NCBI GenBank assembly: GCA_944326565.1 | Contig: CALVEL010000004.1 | Span: forward strand, 178,163 to 242,162 | Source of the DNA: Candidatus Gastranaerophilales bacterium | GTDB lineage: Bacteria; Cyanobacteriota; Vampirovibrionia; Gastranaerophilales; Gastranaerophilaceae | Reading direction: 5' to 3' | Length of the DNA: 64,000 nt | Part shown: piece by piece, positions 50,715 through 59,103 of the stretch | Position numbering within the stretch: position 1 is the stretch's first letter | How the letters are laid out: each line of letters starts with the position of its first letter | Program-made: the position numbers and the translations under genes | Notes under the pieces: model-generated | The model's database searches: none | The model's input: only the letters and a program-made list of their open reading frames with translations | What the model was told of the DNA's origin: nothing

Positions 50715-52293
50715 TTACTACCTGTCTTTCTTCATTTGACTTCACTACATCAGTCAATAAAAATGTAAATTCACTTCCTTTATTCAATTTACTTTCAACC
50801 CAAATTTTGCCGCCATGAGCTTCTATTATTTGTCTTGAAAGATAAAGCCCAAGGCCTGTACCGGTTGAACGTTTTCTGCTAGTACCTTGTGAGAATCTCA
50901 TAAACAAATTAGGAATATCTGCCTGTGGAATACCGTTACCATTGTCTTCTACAGAAAAAATTAAATCCCCGGATTGTGCTTTCAATATAACTTTTATATG
51001 ACCATCTTTATTTGTATAATTTACAGCATTACCGCAAAGGTTTGTGATAACTCTTTTTAATTCAGCTTTATCAGCATAAATTTCGAGTTTTTCACTCAAA
51101 TCACATTCAAAATCAAGGTTTATACCTTTATTTTTTGCAAGAGGAAAAAGCTCTTCTATACATTGCTCGACAAGAGCTTTGGGGGCAAAAAACGTTTTGC
51201 ATAATTCGAGTTTTCCACTATCGAATCTATATACTTCCAAAAGCGCATTAACAAGCCCCAGCAAATCCTCATTACTTTGAAGCATTGTAGATAATAGAAC
51301 TTTTTGTTTATCCTGCAATTCGCCTAATGAACCGTCTAAGAAAAATTTTAAAGTTTGAATTGCAGCTAAAAGAGGTGTTCTAAGATCATGAGTTAATGTT
51401 GCAATAAAATCATCCCTTAATCTTTCCGTTTCCTTTTGAGAGGTAATATCACGGATAACACCTATATATTTTTCTGGTAATTCAGTATTTTCGGAAATTA
51501 TTGCAGCAAGATTAATTTCCACAGGAGTCCTTGACCCGCTTAATGAATTTGCTATATAGCAGTCTTTTAAAAGTATATCAGAATTGTCGGAATTTAATCC
51601 GTATAATCCGCCATCATCTGAGATCATATCTATTTTACAGCCTTTTACTATTTGTGTAAAAGGTCTTTCGACTATAGCGTTTACATCAACACCAATAAGG
51701 TTTTCGCAGGCTGGATTTATCTGCTCGATTTTTCCTTCACTATCTAAAATAACAATTCCATCAGCGCAATGACTTATAATTCCGCTTAACTTTTGGTTTG
51801 CTTCAGACAAATCATGAGTTCTTTCGGCAACAAGTTCCTCTAAATTCGAAGAATATACTTCAAGTTGTTTTTTAGCTTCTTCAAGCTCTTTGATTTTTTC
51901 TCTTAGTTTTACTAAAAGATTACTTCTCTCAACCCCGTTTCTTATATTCATAATTAAATCGTCATTGTCCCAGGGCTTTTCAATGTATTTGTATAAACCT
52001 ACCTCATTTATCGCCCTTATTGCATTTTCTTTATCTGCATATCCGGTTAATAAAATCATACTTACTTCTGGATAGAGCTTCTTTGCTTCCTGCAAAAATT
52101 CTAATCCTTTCATCTCAGGCATTAAATAATCAGAAATAATAAGATCAGGAGTATTAGTTTTTATATATTCAAGTGCGTCTATCGGTGAATTAAAAAATTC
52201 ACCACCTGTTATTCCTTCTACCTTAAATAGGGTTTTAAAAGCAGAAGTAACCATTTTTTCATCATCAACAACTACTATTTTTCCTTCTATCAT
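50707..52293 (-). CDS. Hybrid sensor: receiver-PAS-histidine kinase
   Basis: 528 residues. An N-terminal receiver (VVDDEKMV; phospho-Asp in IISDYLMP, ~54), a coiled linker, a PAS domain (~170-280, ILDSEGKIEQINPAC), HisKA with phospho-His in THDLRTPL (~305) and a HATPase domain (NLCGNAVNYT, VEDNGNGIP, GTGLGLYLSR). No transmembrane segments, so it senses a cytoplasmic signal. The receiver-first order suggests it is fed by another kinase. Partner regulator directly downstream. Confidence 0.93.
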   Translation of the reverse strand: MIEGKIVVVDDEKMVTSAFKTLFKVEGITGGEFFNSPIDALEYIKTNTPDLIISDYLMPEMKGLEFLQEAKKLYPEVSMILLTGYADKENAIRAINEVGLYKYIEKPWDNDDLIMNIRNGVERSNLLVKLREKIKELEEAKKQLEVYSSNLEELVAERTHDLSEANQKLSGIISHCADGIVILDSEGKIEQINPACENLIGVDVNAIVERPFTQIVKGCKIDMISDDGGLYGLNSDNSDILLKDCYIANSLSGSRTPVEINLAAIISENTELPEKYIGVIRDITSQKETERLRDDFIATLTHDLRTPLLAAIQTLKFFLDGSLGELQDKQKVLLSTMLQSNEDLLGLVNALLEVYRFDSGKLELCKTFFAPKALVEQCIEELFPLAKNKGINLDFECDLSEKLEIYADKAELKRVITNLCGNAVNYTNKDGHIKVILKAQSGDLIFSVEDNGNGIPQADIPNLFMRFSQGTSRKRSTGTGLGLYLSRQIIEAHGGKIWVESKLNKGSEFTFLLTDVVKSNEERQVVNG

Positions 52294-52358
52294 AATATTT
52301 ATATGATAGGGTATTTTTCTCTTTTATTCAAATTGTTTACAAATTCGCAATATATTAC

Positions 52359-52393
52359 AAAAAGCGGAATTTAAAACTTAAATTCCGCTTTTT
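52359..52393 (-). terminator. Terminator after the ferritin gene
   Basis: AAAAAGCGGAATTTAA and TTAAATTCCGCTTTTT, a perfect 16-bp stem with a 3-base loop. It is symmetric, so it could stop transcription from both sides. The kinase gene starts on the left of it, so only the ferritin unit needs it. Confidence 0.88.
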
Positions 52394-52396
52394 AAT

Positions 52397-52909
52397 TTAA
52401 GAATTGTATGTATGTTGTTTATATTCTCTTTTAGCGAGTTCTTTATCAAGATGATATAATATTGACTTTTCCTGACCAAACATTTCAAGTTTTTTAATTA
52501 TATCATCAACATTAGCTTCTTCTTCTACCTGTTCTGATATATACCAGTTTATAAAATGTCTTGTAGCAAGATCACATTCTTCATCTGTCATATTTGCCAC
52601 GCAATTTATACTGTCTGTTACATATTTTTCATGGTCAAAGATTTTTTTATAAACTTCTAAAGGGGTTCCAAAGTCATTTTCTGGCATTTGTATCTGTTTT
52701 AAATTAACTTTTCCTTGTCGTTCTATTATATAATCAAATAAAATCATTCCATGATCTACCTCTTCACGAGCTTGAACTCGTGTCCAGTGAGAAAAACCTT
52801 TAAGACCCATTTCATCAAAATATGCAGAAATAGCAAGGTACAAATAAGCTGAATAAAATTCTTTGTTAATCTGCTCATTAAGTATGTTTTCAATTTTTTC
52901 ACTAATCAC
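52397..52909 (-). CDS. ftnA: Ferritin
   Basis: 170 residues from GTG 52909 (VISEKIENILNEQ), chosen because GGAGGG lies just upstream and the length fits bacterial ferritin. ATG 52948 would overlap the previous gene by 47 bp. Ferroxidase ligands are visible: Glu in EFYSAYLYLA, E-x-x-H in REEVDHGM and Glu/Gln in YISEQVEEEA. Stores iron and removes Fe2+ that drives Fenton chemistry. It overlaps the desulfoferrodoxin gene by 8 bp, giving an oxidative-stress operon. Confidence 0.94.
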   Translation of the reverse strand: MISEKIENILNEQINKEFYSAYLYLAISAYFDEMGLKGFSHWTRVQAREEVDHGMILFDYIIERQGKVNLKQIQMPENDFGTPLEVYKKIFDHEKYVTDSINCVANMTDEECDLATRHFINWYISEQVEEEANVDDIIKKLEMFGQEKSILYHLDKELAKREYKQHTYNS

Positions 52910-53297
52910 TTTCGCCCTCCCATAGTCCATGTAAATTACAAAATTCATATGCTAATGTTTTACCAAGTTTATTTTCTAAAATTATTCTTGCTTCTTCTCC
53001 TGGATGCAAGTATTGCAGTTGCAAATGATTTTTATCCTCAGAAATTGTTTCAATAAACATTATGTAATGATCATCATTCATCGGATGCATCACAGTACCT
53101 ACTTGTACGGTGTCTTTTCCTGCATCATTTTTGGTAAATATAGGAATGTGTTTTTCATTTACCATTTCTTCTTTATTTTGACCCTTAATTAATTGCATAG
53201 GTTCACCGCAGCAAACAAGCTCCCCACCACCTGCAAGAATTACCTGAACTAAATTTCCGCATATTTCACATCGGTATAGCTCTAATCGTTCTGTCAT
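52902..53297 (-). CDS. dfx: Desulfoferrodoxin (superoxide reductase)
   Basis: 131 residues. The N-terminal desulforedoxin domain has Cys in YRCEICGN (C-x2-C) and LVCCGEP (CC). The catalytic SOR iron site has His in NEKHIPIF, His in VMHPMNDDHYI and Cys/His in CNLHGLWEG, so it is the two-iron form. Reduces superoxide to peroxide without producing oxygen, as in anaerobes. Translationally coupled to ferritin. Confidence 0.96.
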   Translation of the reverse strand: MTERLELYRCEICGNLVQVILAGGGELVCCGEPMQLIKGQNKEEMVNEKHIPIFTKNDAGKDTVQVGTVMHPMNDDHYIMFIETISEDKNHLQLQYLHPGEEARIILENKLGKTLAYEFCNLHGLWEGESD

Positions 53298-53371
53298 ATA
53301 GACTTCTCCTTTCTGTGCTAATAAGATAGCTTTAAATAAAATTTAAAACATTACACAGTTGGAGAGTAATT

Positions 53372-53644
53372 TTAAAACTCAAAATTTTTAATATTCTCAG
53401 GAATGTTATCTTCGATTTTTTGTAATAGCTCCGGCAGGGAACAATTGAGTTCTACAGCTATTTTTTTTAAGGTTATAACATTTGGAATTCTTGTGCCGTT
53501 TTCAAGTCGACTTAAAGTAGCGCATGGTATATCAGCCTCATAAGAAAATAAGCGTAGACTCTTTTTGGCAATATCAGTTCTGATTTTTTTCAAACTTTTG
53601 CCAAATGCTATCAAGTATTTTTCTTTATATACACTTTCAGTCAT
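53372..53644 (-). CDS. XRE-family regulator, divergent from a prepilin gene
   Basis: 90 residues from ATG 53644 (MTESVYKEK), with GGAG 7 bases upstream. An upstream ATG at 53713 would put 23 extra residues across the inverted repeat. HTH: SLRLFSYEADIPCATLSRLENG followed by IPNVITLKKIAVELNCSLPELL. It is divergent from the prepilin-like gene at 53733, the same layout as at 4028/4328, although the two regulators are not close in sequence. It probably regulates that prepilin (inference). Confidence 0.82.
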   Translation of the reverse strand: MTESVYKEKYLIAFGKSLKKIRTDIAKKSLRLFSYEADIPCATLSRLENGTRIPNVITLKKIAVELNCSLPELLQKIEDNIPENIKNFEF

Positions 53645-53656
53645 CAATGCTCCATA

Positions 53657-53715
53657 TTGACTTTTTTGCATTATATCAGTACAATTTAGCCATACGTTTC
53701 CATATAGAAACATAT
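53657..53715 (+). promoter_or_regulatory. Prepilin promoter with inverted repeat at the start site
   Basis: TTGACT (53657-53662), 17 bp, TACAAT (53680-53685); start near 53692. ATACGTTTC (53692-53700) and GAAACATAT (53707-53715) form an inverted repeat with one mismatch and a 6-bp spacer, lying just where an initiating polymerase would sit. Confidence 0.65.
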
Positions 53716-53732
53716 AGACGGGAGGAGAGAAT

Positions 53733-54521
53733 ATGTGCTATAAGAATTTAAAAGGATTTACAATGGCAGAAGTGCTTATCACAATTGGTGTTATTGGTAT
53801 TGTTATTGCAATGACCTTGCCTGGTGTTATTAAAAACTACCAAAGAAAGGTACTAGAAACTCAATTTAAAAAATCAGTATCAATAATTTCACAAGTGATT
53901 TTGAATACAAAATCAGATTTATCTATTGATAAACTTGCTGAATTTTGTACAACACTGGAAGATAACTTAACATATCCCTATCAAGACATTTGTTATGATT
54001 CATTTTATAAAAATTTTGTTAAAATAGCAGGCGAAAATAAGTATAGTCATAATAATTTTAGATATAATATCAGAAGAGCGTCCGCCGAAAAAATATATAC
54101 CTACAATGGCAAACAAATTGTTACCTGGGCTGATGGCTTAGCTGGAATGGGCAGTCCTATATTTAATACAAACCTGATGCCCGATGGAAGTTTTATTAAT
54201 ATGTATATAATAGAACACATGTTTTATATTGCTGTGGATACCAACGGGCAAAAAGGACCGAATAAACTGGGACATGATATATTTATTTTCTCAATCGACA
54301 AAAAAAATGATACTTTATCATTTTTTACAAAACCTCAAAATTTGACGGAAGATGAAATTAACAGTGGTAATTATGCTGATGGATTTCAAAAAGAAAGAGC
54401 CGGTAATCCATGTAATTTCACTTCAAGTCAAAAAGCAAACGGTATCGGCTGTGCTTGGTATGCACTAAGAGATATCTGTCCTGATGGAAGTAATAAAGGT
54501 TATTTTGAGTGCTTGCCGTAG
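53733..54521 (+). CDS. Type IV prepilin-like protein
   Basis: 262 residues. Class III leader with standard Gly cleavage site (KG/FTMAEVLITIGVIGIVIAM), so Phe would be the mature N-terminus. The head domain has WADGLAGMGSPIF, PDGSFINMYI and IAVDTNGQKGPNKLGHDIFIF, a phrase seen in many pseudopilins (G-x-D-x-F-x-F). C-terminal Cys (NPCNF, GIGCAWYALRDICPDG) suggest disulfides. GGAGG precedes ATG. Same promoter-XRE arrangement as the prepilin at 4328. The ffs promoter's -35 lies within its last codons. Confidence 0.87.
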   Translation: MCYKNLKGFTMAEVLITIGVIGIVIAMTLPGVIKNYQRKVLETQFKKSVSIISQVILNTKSDLSIDKLAEFCTTLEDNLTYPYQDICYDSFYKNFVKIAGENKYSHNNFRYNIRRASAEKIYTYNGKQIVTWADGLAGMGSPIFNTNLMPDGSFINMYIIEHMFYIAVDTNGQKGPNKLGHDIFIFSIDKKNDTLSFFTKPQNLTEDEINSGNYADGFQKERAGNPCNFTSSQKANGIGCAWYALRDICPDGSNKGYFECLP

Positions 54522-54540
54522 AAAATTTTTAGTATATAAT
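54513..54540 (+). promoter_or_regulatory. Promoter of the SRP RNA gene
   Basis: TTGCCG (54513-54518), 16 bp, TATAAT (54535-54540); +1 at about 54548, exactly where the RNA's terminal helix begins. The -35 lies in the 3' end of the prepilin coding region. Confidence 0.75.
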
Positions 54541-54547
54541 AATTTTA

Positions 54548-54806
54548 AGCCGTGCTCCACGGGGAATTGCAATCCCTCGACCGGAAGTTTATGCCGGGTG
54601 CAGAGCCTGTTGTGAGGATTTGCAAGATTAAGGTAAAAGCTAATATTTTTTATGATATTTATAGCTGTGATGGCGTAAAACTCCGAACCGTGTCAGGATG
54701 GAGACATAGCAGCACTAAGGTGACCTTTACGGGTGTTACCGTTATAAATGGAGAAAATATTGATTAATATTTTAGTCAGGTAAATTCGATAGACAGAGGC
54801 ACGGCT
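54548..54806 (+). ncRNA. ffs: Signal recognition particle RNA, large type
   Basis: About 259 bases. AGCCGTGC (54548-54555) and GCACGGCT (54799-54806) form the closing helix, followed by a T run as terminator. Near 54689-54715 lies the Ffh-binding domain: GTG, CAGG, ATG, GNRA tetraloop GAGA, CAT, AGCAG, CAC in symmetric order. The size implies an Alu-like domain as in Bacillus and cyanobacteria, with the AATTGCAATCCC region as candidate. A reading frame across this region is accidental. The RNA binds Ffh to target secretory and membrane proteins. Confidence 0.9.
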
Positions 54807-54811
54807 TTTTA

Positions 54812-55765
54812 TTATTTTAGTTCTCTATCTACTATATATCTAGGACGGCCTTTAACTTCCAGAAATATCTGACCTATGTATTCGCCGATTGTACCTAAAC
54901 AAAAAAGTTCAATTCCACCGAAGAAACAGCTTGTGATAAGATCAATTACCCAATCGTGCTGAAAATTAGCAAAAAATATTTTATTGCACACTGCTATAGT
55001 CCCTAAGACAATACTTACAATTGTCATAATAAGTCCAAAAACTGACACCAATCTTAAAGGAACAACACTATATGATGTTATACCACTAAGTGCAAGAGTT
55101 GAAAGATTAAAGATATTAAATTTTGATTTTCCAGCTCTTCTTGGTTTTACATCAAAGTTTACATAAGCCGTTTTAAATCCGACATCATTAAAAAAGCCTC
55201 TTAAAAATAAAATTCTTTCATTAAACTGTGCCATTACATCAAGCGCATGTGCACTTACAAGCCTGTAATCAGAATGGTTTGGTGGAATATTTGCACCCAA
55301 TAAGTTCATTATTTTATAAAATAAAATCGCAGTGACTTTTTTGAAAATGGAATCAGTTTTTCTGTTATTTCTTATACCCGATACTACATCATATCCTTGC
55401 ATAAATTTATCTATAAATTTTTCAATTACCCATTCATCTTGCTGTAAATCTGCATCAATAGATACGGCACAGTCACAACCTAATTTTTTAACAGCTTCAA
55501 GACCTGCTATTATTGCTTTTTGGTTTCCAAAATTCTTTACAAATTTTTGACCTTTAATGAGGCGATTTTGGCTATGAAGTCTTTCGATAATATCCCAAGT
55601 TCTATCTTTTGAGCCGTCATCAACCAAATATATAAAACTATCACGTCTAATTTTATTTAAACTAATTAACCTGTCAAGTACCAAAAGAAGTTGTCTGACA
55701 GTTGGCTCGATACAAAGTTCTTCATTATAGCAAGGTACTACTATTGCTAGTTTTGGGATATTCAT
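54812..55765 (-). CDS. GtrB/DPM-type family 2 glycosyltransferase
   Basis: 317 residues. GT-A domain (1-~220): VVPCYNEELCI, YLVDDGSKDRTW, VSIDADLQQ (D-x-D metal site) and GIRNNRKTDS. Two C-terminal transmembrane helices (~228-255 and ~270-295). Such enzymes make polyprenyl-phosphate-sugar donors for surface glycans or LPS modification. GAGGAAGAG precedes ATG. Shares a divergent gap with the YdjC deacetylase. Confidence 0.93.
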   Translation of the reverse strand: MNIPKLAIVVPCYNEELCIEPTVRQLLLVLDRLISLNKIRRDSFIYLVDDGSKDRTWDIIERLHSQNRLIKGQKFVKNFGNQKAIIAGLEAVKKLGCDCAVSIDADLQQDEWVIEKFIDKFMQGYDVVSGIRNNRKTDSIFKKVTAILFYKIMNLLGANIPPNHSDYRLVSAHALDVMAQFNERILFLRGFFNDVGFKTAYVNFDVKPRRAGKSKFNIFNLSTLALSGITSYSVVPLRLVSVFGLIMTIVSIVLGTIAVCNKIFFANFQHDWVIDLITSCFFGGIELFCLGTIGEYIGQIFLEVKGRPRYIVDRELK

Positions 55766-55831
55766 AAATAACTCTTCCTCAATTATGTTTTTATATTATA
55801 ATAGATAAATAAATAGTGCAAGGATATTATA

Positions 55832-56677
55832 ATGGCTGATAAAAAATTTATACTTAATGCTGACGATTTTGGAATGTCTGTAGATTATAACAGAGCAGTG
55901 TTGCAAGGATATGGAGTAGGCATTTTAAAAAGTGCAAGTATATGTGCAAATGGTAAGGCTTTTGACAGTGCTGTAAATGAAATTCTGCCTGAATGTCCAA
56001 ATCTTGGCATTGGAGTACATCTCAATATTATTGAAGGTGAGGCCATTACTAAATGTAATTTACTAACTGATGATAATGGTAAATTTAATCAGGGATATTT
56101 AGCATTAATTTTGAAATCAAAAAACAAAAGTTTCAGACAACAAATAGAAAATGAGTTTAGAGCCCAGATCGAAAAAGTTATAAAATATGTACAACCTGAT
56201 CATATCGATTCACATGTACATACTCATGCAATACCTGAAATTTTCAAAATTGTCATAAGACTTGCAAAGGAATATAATATACCTTACATTAGAACTCAAT
56301 ATGAAAAATTTTATATGATACCCAATTTTAGCAAACATTTGTGTTTTGGATACCCTATAAATATAATTAAAGTTATTTTGCTAAATTATTTTACTTGTAA
56401 AAATAAAAAAATACTTAAAGATTTTCCTATTAAAACAAACGATTACCTAATAGGAGTTGGTTATACAGGAATGATGGATAACTCATCTATAGAATATGGT
56501 CTTGAGGCGCTTCCTGAAGAAGATATGATTGTTGAAGCTCTTATACATCCTTGTAAATATTTATCAAATACTCAAAATCAACATTTCAAAGAATTTTTAA
56601 TTACTCAAAGTAAAGAAATTGAAAATAAAATTTTCAGACTTGGATTTGAAGTCACTAATTACAAAGTACTTAGATAA
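55832..56677 (+). CDS. YdjC/ChbG-like carbohydrate deacetylase
   Basis: 281 residues. The DD metal motif is in LNADDFGMS (~8-16), GIGVHLNIIEGE gives the first His, and PDHIDSHVHTHAIPE the others. The family removes acetyl groups from sugars (chitooligosaccharide, hopanoid HpnK). Next to a lipid-sugar glycosyltransferase, it may act on a surface glycan (inference). AAGGA precedes ATG. Stop overlaps the next ATG by one base. Confidence 0.88.
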   Translation: MADKKFILNADDFGMSVDYNRAVLQGYGVGILKSASICANGKAFDSAVNEILPECPNLGIGVHLNIIEGEAITKCNLLTDDNGKFNQGYLALILKSKNKSFRQQIENEFRAQIEKVIKYVQPDHIDSHVHTHAIPEIFKIVIRLAKEYNIPYIRTQYEKFYMIPNFSKHLCFGYPINIIKVILLNYFTCKNKKILKDFPIKTNDYLIGVGYTGMMDNSSIEYGLEALPEEDMIVEALIHPCKYLSNTQNQHFKEFLITQSKEIENKIFRLGFEVTNYKVLR

Positions 56678-58473
56678 TGAAAAAGATTTTAAAAATTTTA
56701 TTTCTCGTTTTTTGTTTTTTATTATTTTGTATTTTTCTATTTTACAGAAAAAATACAGAATATAAAGTTTTACGCATTATAAGCCCTACTGAAATTATAG
56801 TTGACTTTAATAATAATCAAAAACCTGACATAGGTGAAAAAATCTGCATAAAAAATTTATCTACTTTTACATCAAATCTTTCAGTATCACAAGATTCAAA
56901 AGCAAGGAATCTGAGAATATCTATGTCTGATGCTATCAGTATCGGCTACTTATCAGACGAATTTGTAAGAAATATTCTACAAGATAAAAAAGTCAATATT
57001 CATATTAAAAATCAGCATTCTGTAGATTGTAATTATGCAGATATTTTCATTGATAATCAAAATTATGCTGATCTTCTGAAAAATTCAGGTTTTGCAATTT
57101 GTAATAATAGAATTTGTAATCAGGAATTATTTAACAAAAAACTAGAACAAGCCCGCAAACTTCATCTTGTTATCTTAAACAAAAACAGCGGTAAATATCA
57201 TAAATTGGATTGTAAATATGGCCTTAATACCGAAAATTACACAATTTTACCAATGAAAATTGTTACTCAAAACTTTAAAAAGTGTAAATATTGTTTTAAA
57301 ACTGGAACTCCATACAAAAAGAAAAATAAACAAAACAAAATTGATAAAACAACTTTTCCTGAAATATATAATGAAAATAACATTACTTTTTTAGTATCAG
57401 ATTATACGAATCATCTTAGACCTGATAATAGTTGTGAACATGTATTTTGCAAGACATTAATTGAGATAATAAATAATACACAAAAAACTCTTGATATTGC
57501 TCTTTACGGATGGAATACAAGCCCTAAAATCCTTGAAGCACTTACTTCAGCACAAAACAGAAATGTCGATATTAGAATTGTATATGACAAAAATCCAAAC
57601 CCAAATTATTACCCTAATATCGATGAATTCATAAAATTATTCAAAAATACATGTTCTGATGAAATTTTAGAAGAAAAATCCCTAACCTCAATGCTTATGC
57701 ATAATAAATTTATAATTTCGGATAACAAATTGGTGCTTACAGGCTCTATGAATTTTACAAATACTGATTTATCAGGATTCAATGCAAATAATGTTTTGAT
57801 AATTAATTCAGAACAAATAGCAAAATATTACAAAAAAGAATTTGAGCAAATGTACAAAGGAAAATTTCACTTACTTAAAAAGAAATTTTCTGAAAAGAAT
57901 TCTTTTTCAATTGATGATACAAATTTCAGGATATATTTTTCACCTCAAGATAAAACCATAGAGAGTGCCATCATACCACTAATTGATAATGCAGAAAAGT
58001 ACATCTATATACCCATATTTGTAATCACACATAAGAATATGTGTAAAAGTCTAATTGAAGCACAAAAAAGAGGAGTAGATGTAAGAATAATTCTTGATGC
58101 GACAAGTATAAGAGCAAGAAATTCAACTCACAACTATCTGCGAAATAACGGAATTAAACTTAAAACAGAAAATTATGCAGGAAAAATGCACAGTAAATCA
58201 ATTATTATTGATGATAAATATGTAGTCACAGGCTCTATGAATTTTTCAAACAGCGGTGAGAATAAAAATGATGAAAATACTATTATAATTGAAAATCCAA
58301 AACTAGCAGAATTTTATAAAGGCTACTTTGAATTTTTATGGAATAAAATTCCTGAGTATTACCTAAACCACTCAGTCTCTGCAGAAAGCAAATACTCAAT
58401 AGGCTCCTGTCATGATGGTATTGATAACGACTATGACGAAAAAATTGACTCTCAAGATGAGGGATGCAGGTGA
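56677..58473 (+). CDS. Membrane-anchored phospholipase D-like nuclease
   Basis: 598 residues. Transmembrane anchor (~2-22), an SNase-like region (~25-170: YKVLRIISPTEIIVDFNNNQ), a Cys/His finger (YHKLDC ... CKYCF, ~178-208) and two PLD domains with intact HKD motifs: HNKFIISD ... TGSMNFTN near 345 and HSKSIIID ... TGSMNFSN near 500. This combination resembles cyanobacterial/Nuc-type exported nucleases, and DNA or phospholipid could be the substrate. The C-terminus ends with a Cys pair in a Ca-binding-like DGIDNDYDEKIDSQDEGC segment. Coupled to the deacetylase gene. Confidence 0.82.
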   Translation: MKKILKILFLVFCFLLFCIFLFYRKNTEYKVLRIISPTEIIVDFNNNQKPDIGEKICIKNLSTFTSNLSVSQDSKARNLRISMSDAISIGYLSDEFVRNILQDKKVNIHIKNQHSVDCNYADIFIDNQNYADLLKNSGFAICNNRICNQELFNKKLEQARKLHLVILNKNSGKYHKLDCKYGLNTENYTILPMKIVTQNFKKCKYCFKTGTPYKKKNKQNKIDKTTFPEIYNENNITFLVSDYTNHLRPDNSCEHVFCKTLIEIINNTQKTLDIALYGWNTSPKILEALTSAQNRNVDIRIVYDKNPNPNYYPNIDEFIKLFKNTCSDEILEEKSLTSMLMHNKFIISDNKLVLTGSMNFTNTDLSGFNANNVLIINSEQIAKYYKKEFEQMYKGKFHLLKKKFSEKNSFSIDDTNFRIYFSPQDKTIESAIIPLIDNAEKYIYIPIFVITHKNMCKSLIEAQKRGVDVRIILDATSIRARNSTHNYLRNNGIKLKTENYAGKMHSKSIIIDDKYVVTGSMNFSNSGENKNDENTIIIENPKLAEFYKGYFEFLWNKIPEYYLNHSVSAESKYSIGSCHDGIDNDYDEKIDSQDEGCR

Positions 58474-58479
58474 ATTAAT

Positions 58480-59036
58480 CTACCAACTGATGTAATTTGC
58501 TTTTGGCTGAGTAGATTTATGAGCAATAATTCCTTTTTCTTCAGGATGTCCTTTAAAAAGCTTCAGAAGAATATTAAAAGGTTTTAATTCCATAGCGCTT
58601 TTTAACTCAGTATTATTTCTTATTTTAAGTGACACTTCACCAAGTTTTTGTACTTCAGAAATATTAATATCAGACTCATAAATATATTCAATTGGAATTT
58701 TTCTTCTTGCGTAAACAGACTGGTAAATTGCACTATCTGGGTCACAAAACAAGATAGTATCCAGTCTTCTTTTAATTTTTTTATTAGCAACCTTAAACCA
58801 AGTATTGACCAGCGTTTTTCAAAATTCTTTAAATCAAACATAAAAATACCATCTAATTCGTCAATTACATAATCAGGGTAAGTCTTTATAAAACCATCAC
58901 TTAACATTTTTTCATAGTTTTGCTTGAGTGTCATATGGTATAAGTAACGAGGTATATCAGGTTTACCAGTCTTTTTAACAATACCAGAATTTTTAACTAT
59001 TATTCATCCTAATTTGAACAAATCACCGCTGAGCAT
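58480..59036 (-). pseudogene. Frameshifted gene, unknown product
   Basis: A start ATG 59036 with AAGGGG upstream gives MLSGDLFKLG and a stop. Shifted once, the frame continues IIVKNSGIVKKTG ... YHMTLKQNYEKML ... FDLKNFEKRW, and near 58805 it must shift again to NTWFKVANKKIKRRL ... CDPDSAIYQSVYARR ... KANYISW, ending at 58480. So at least two frameshifts break one coherent ~185-residue protein. The RYLYHMT phrase recalls the N-terminus of ADP-ribosyltransferase-type toxins (DarT/KptA-like), a weak similarity. Sequencing error cannot be excluded. Confidence 0.7.
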
Positions 59037-59103
59037 AATTCCCCTTTATTCTTACCTTTAATTATATAAAAATTTTTAACCTAAAAAAAATGCTTAATTA
59101 ATT

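Noticed and set aside
54552..54767. 71-codon open frame
   Set aside because: It lies entirely inside the SRP RNA gene, whose closing helix, domain IV and terminator are clear; no ribosome binding site.
58620..58934. Independent 104-codon gene
   Set aside because: Its sense is continuous with frames on both sides, so it is a fragment of one frameshifted gene.
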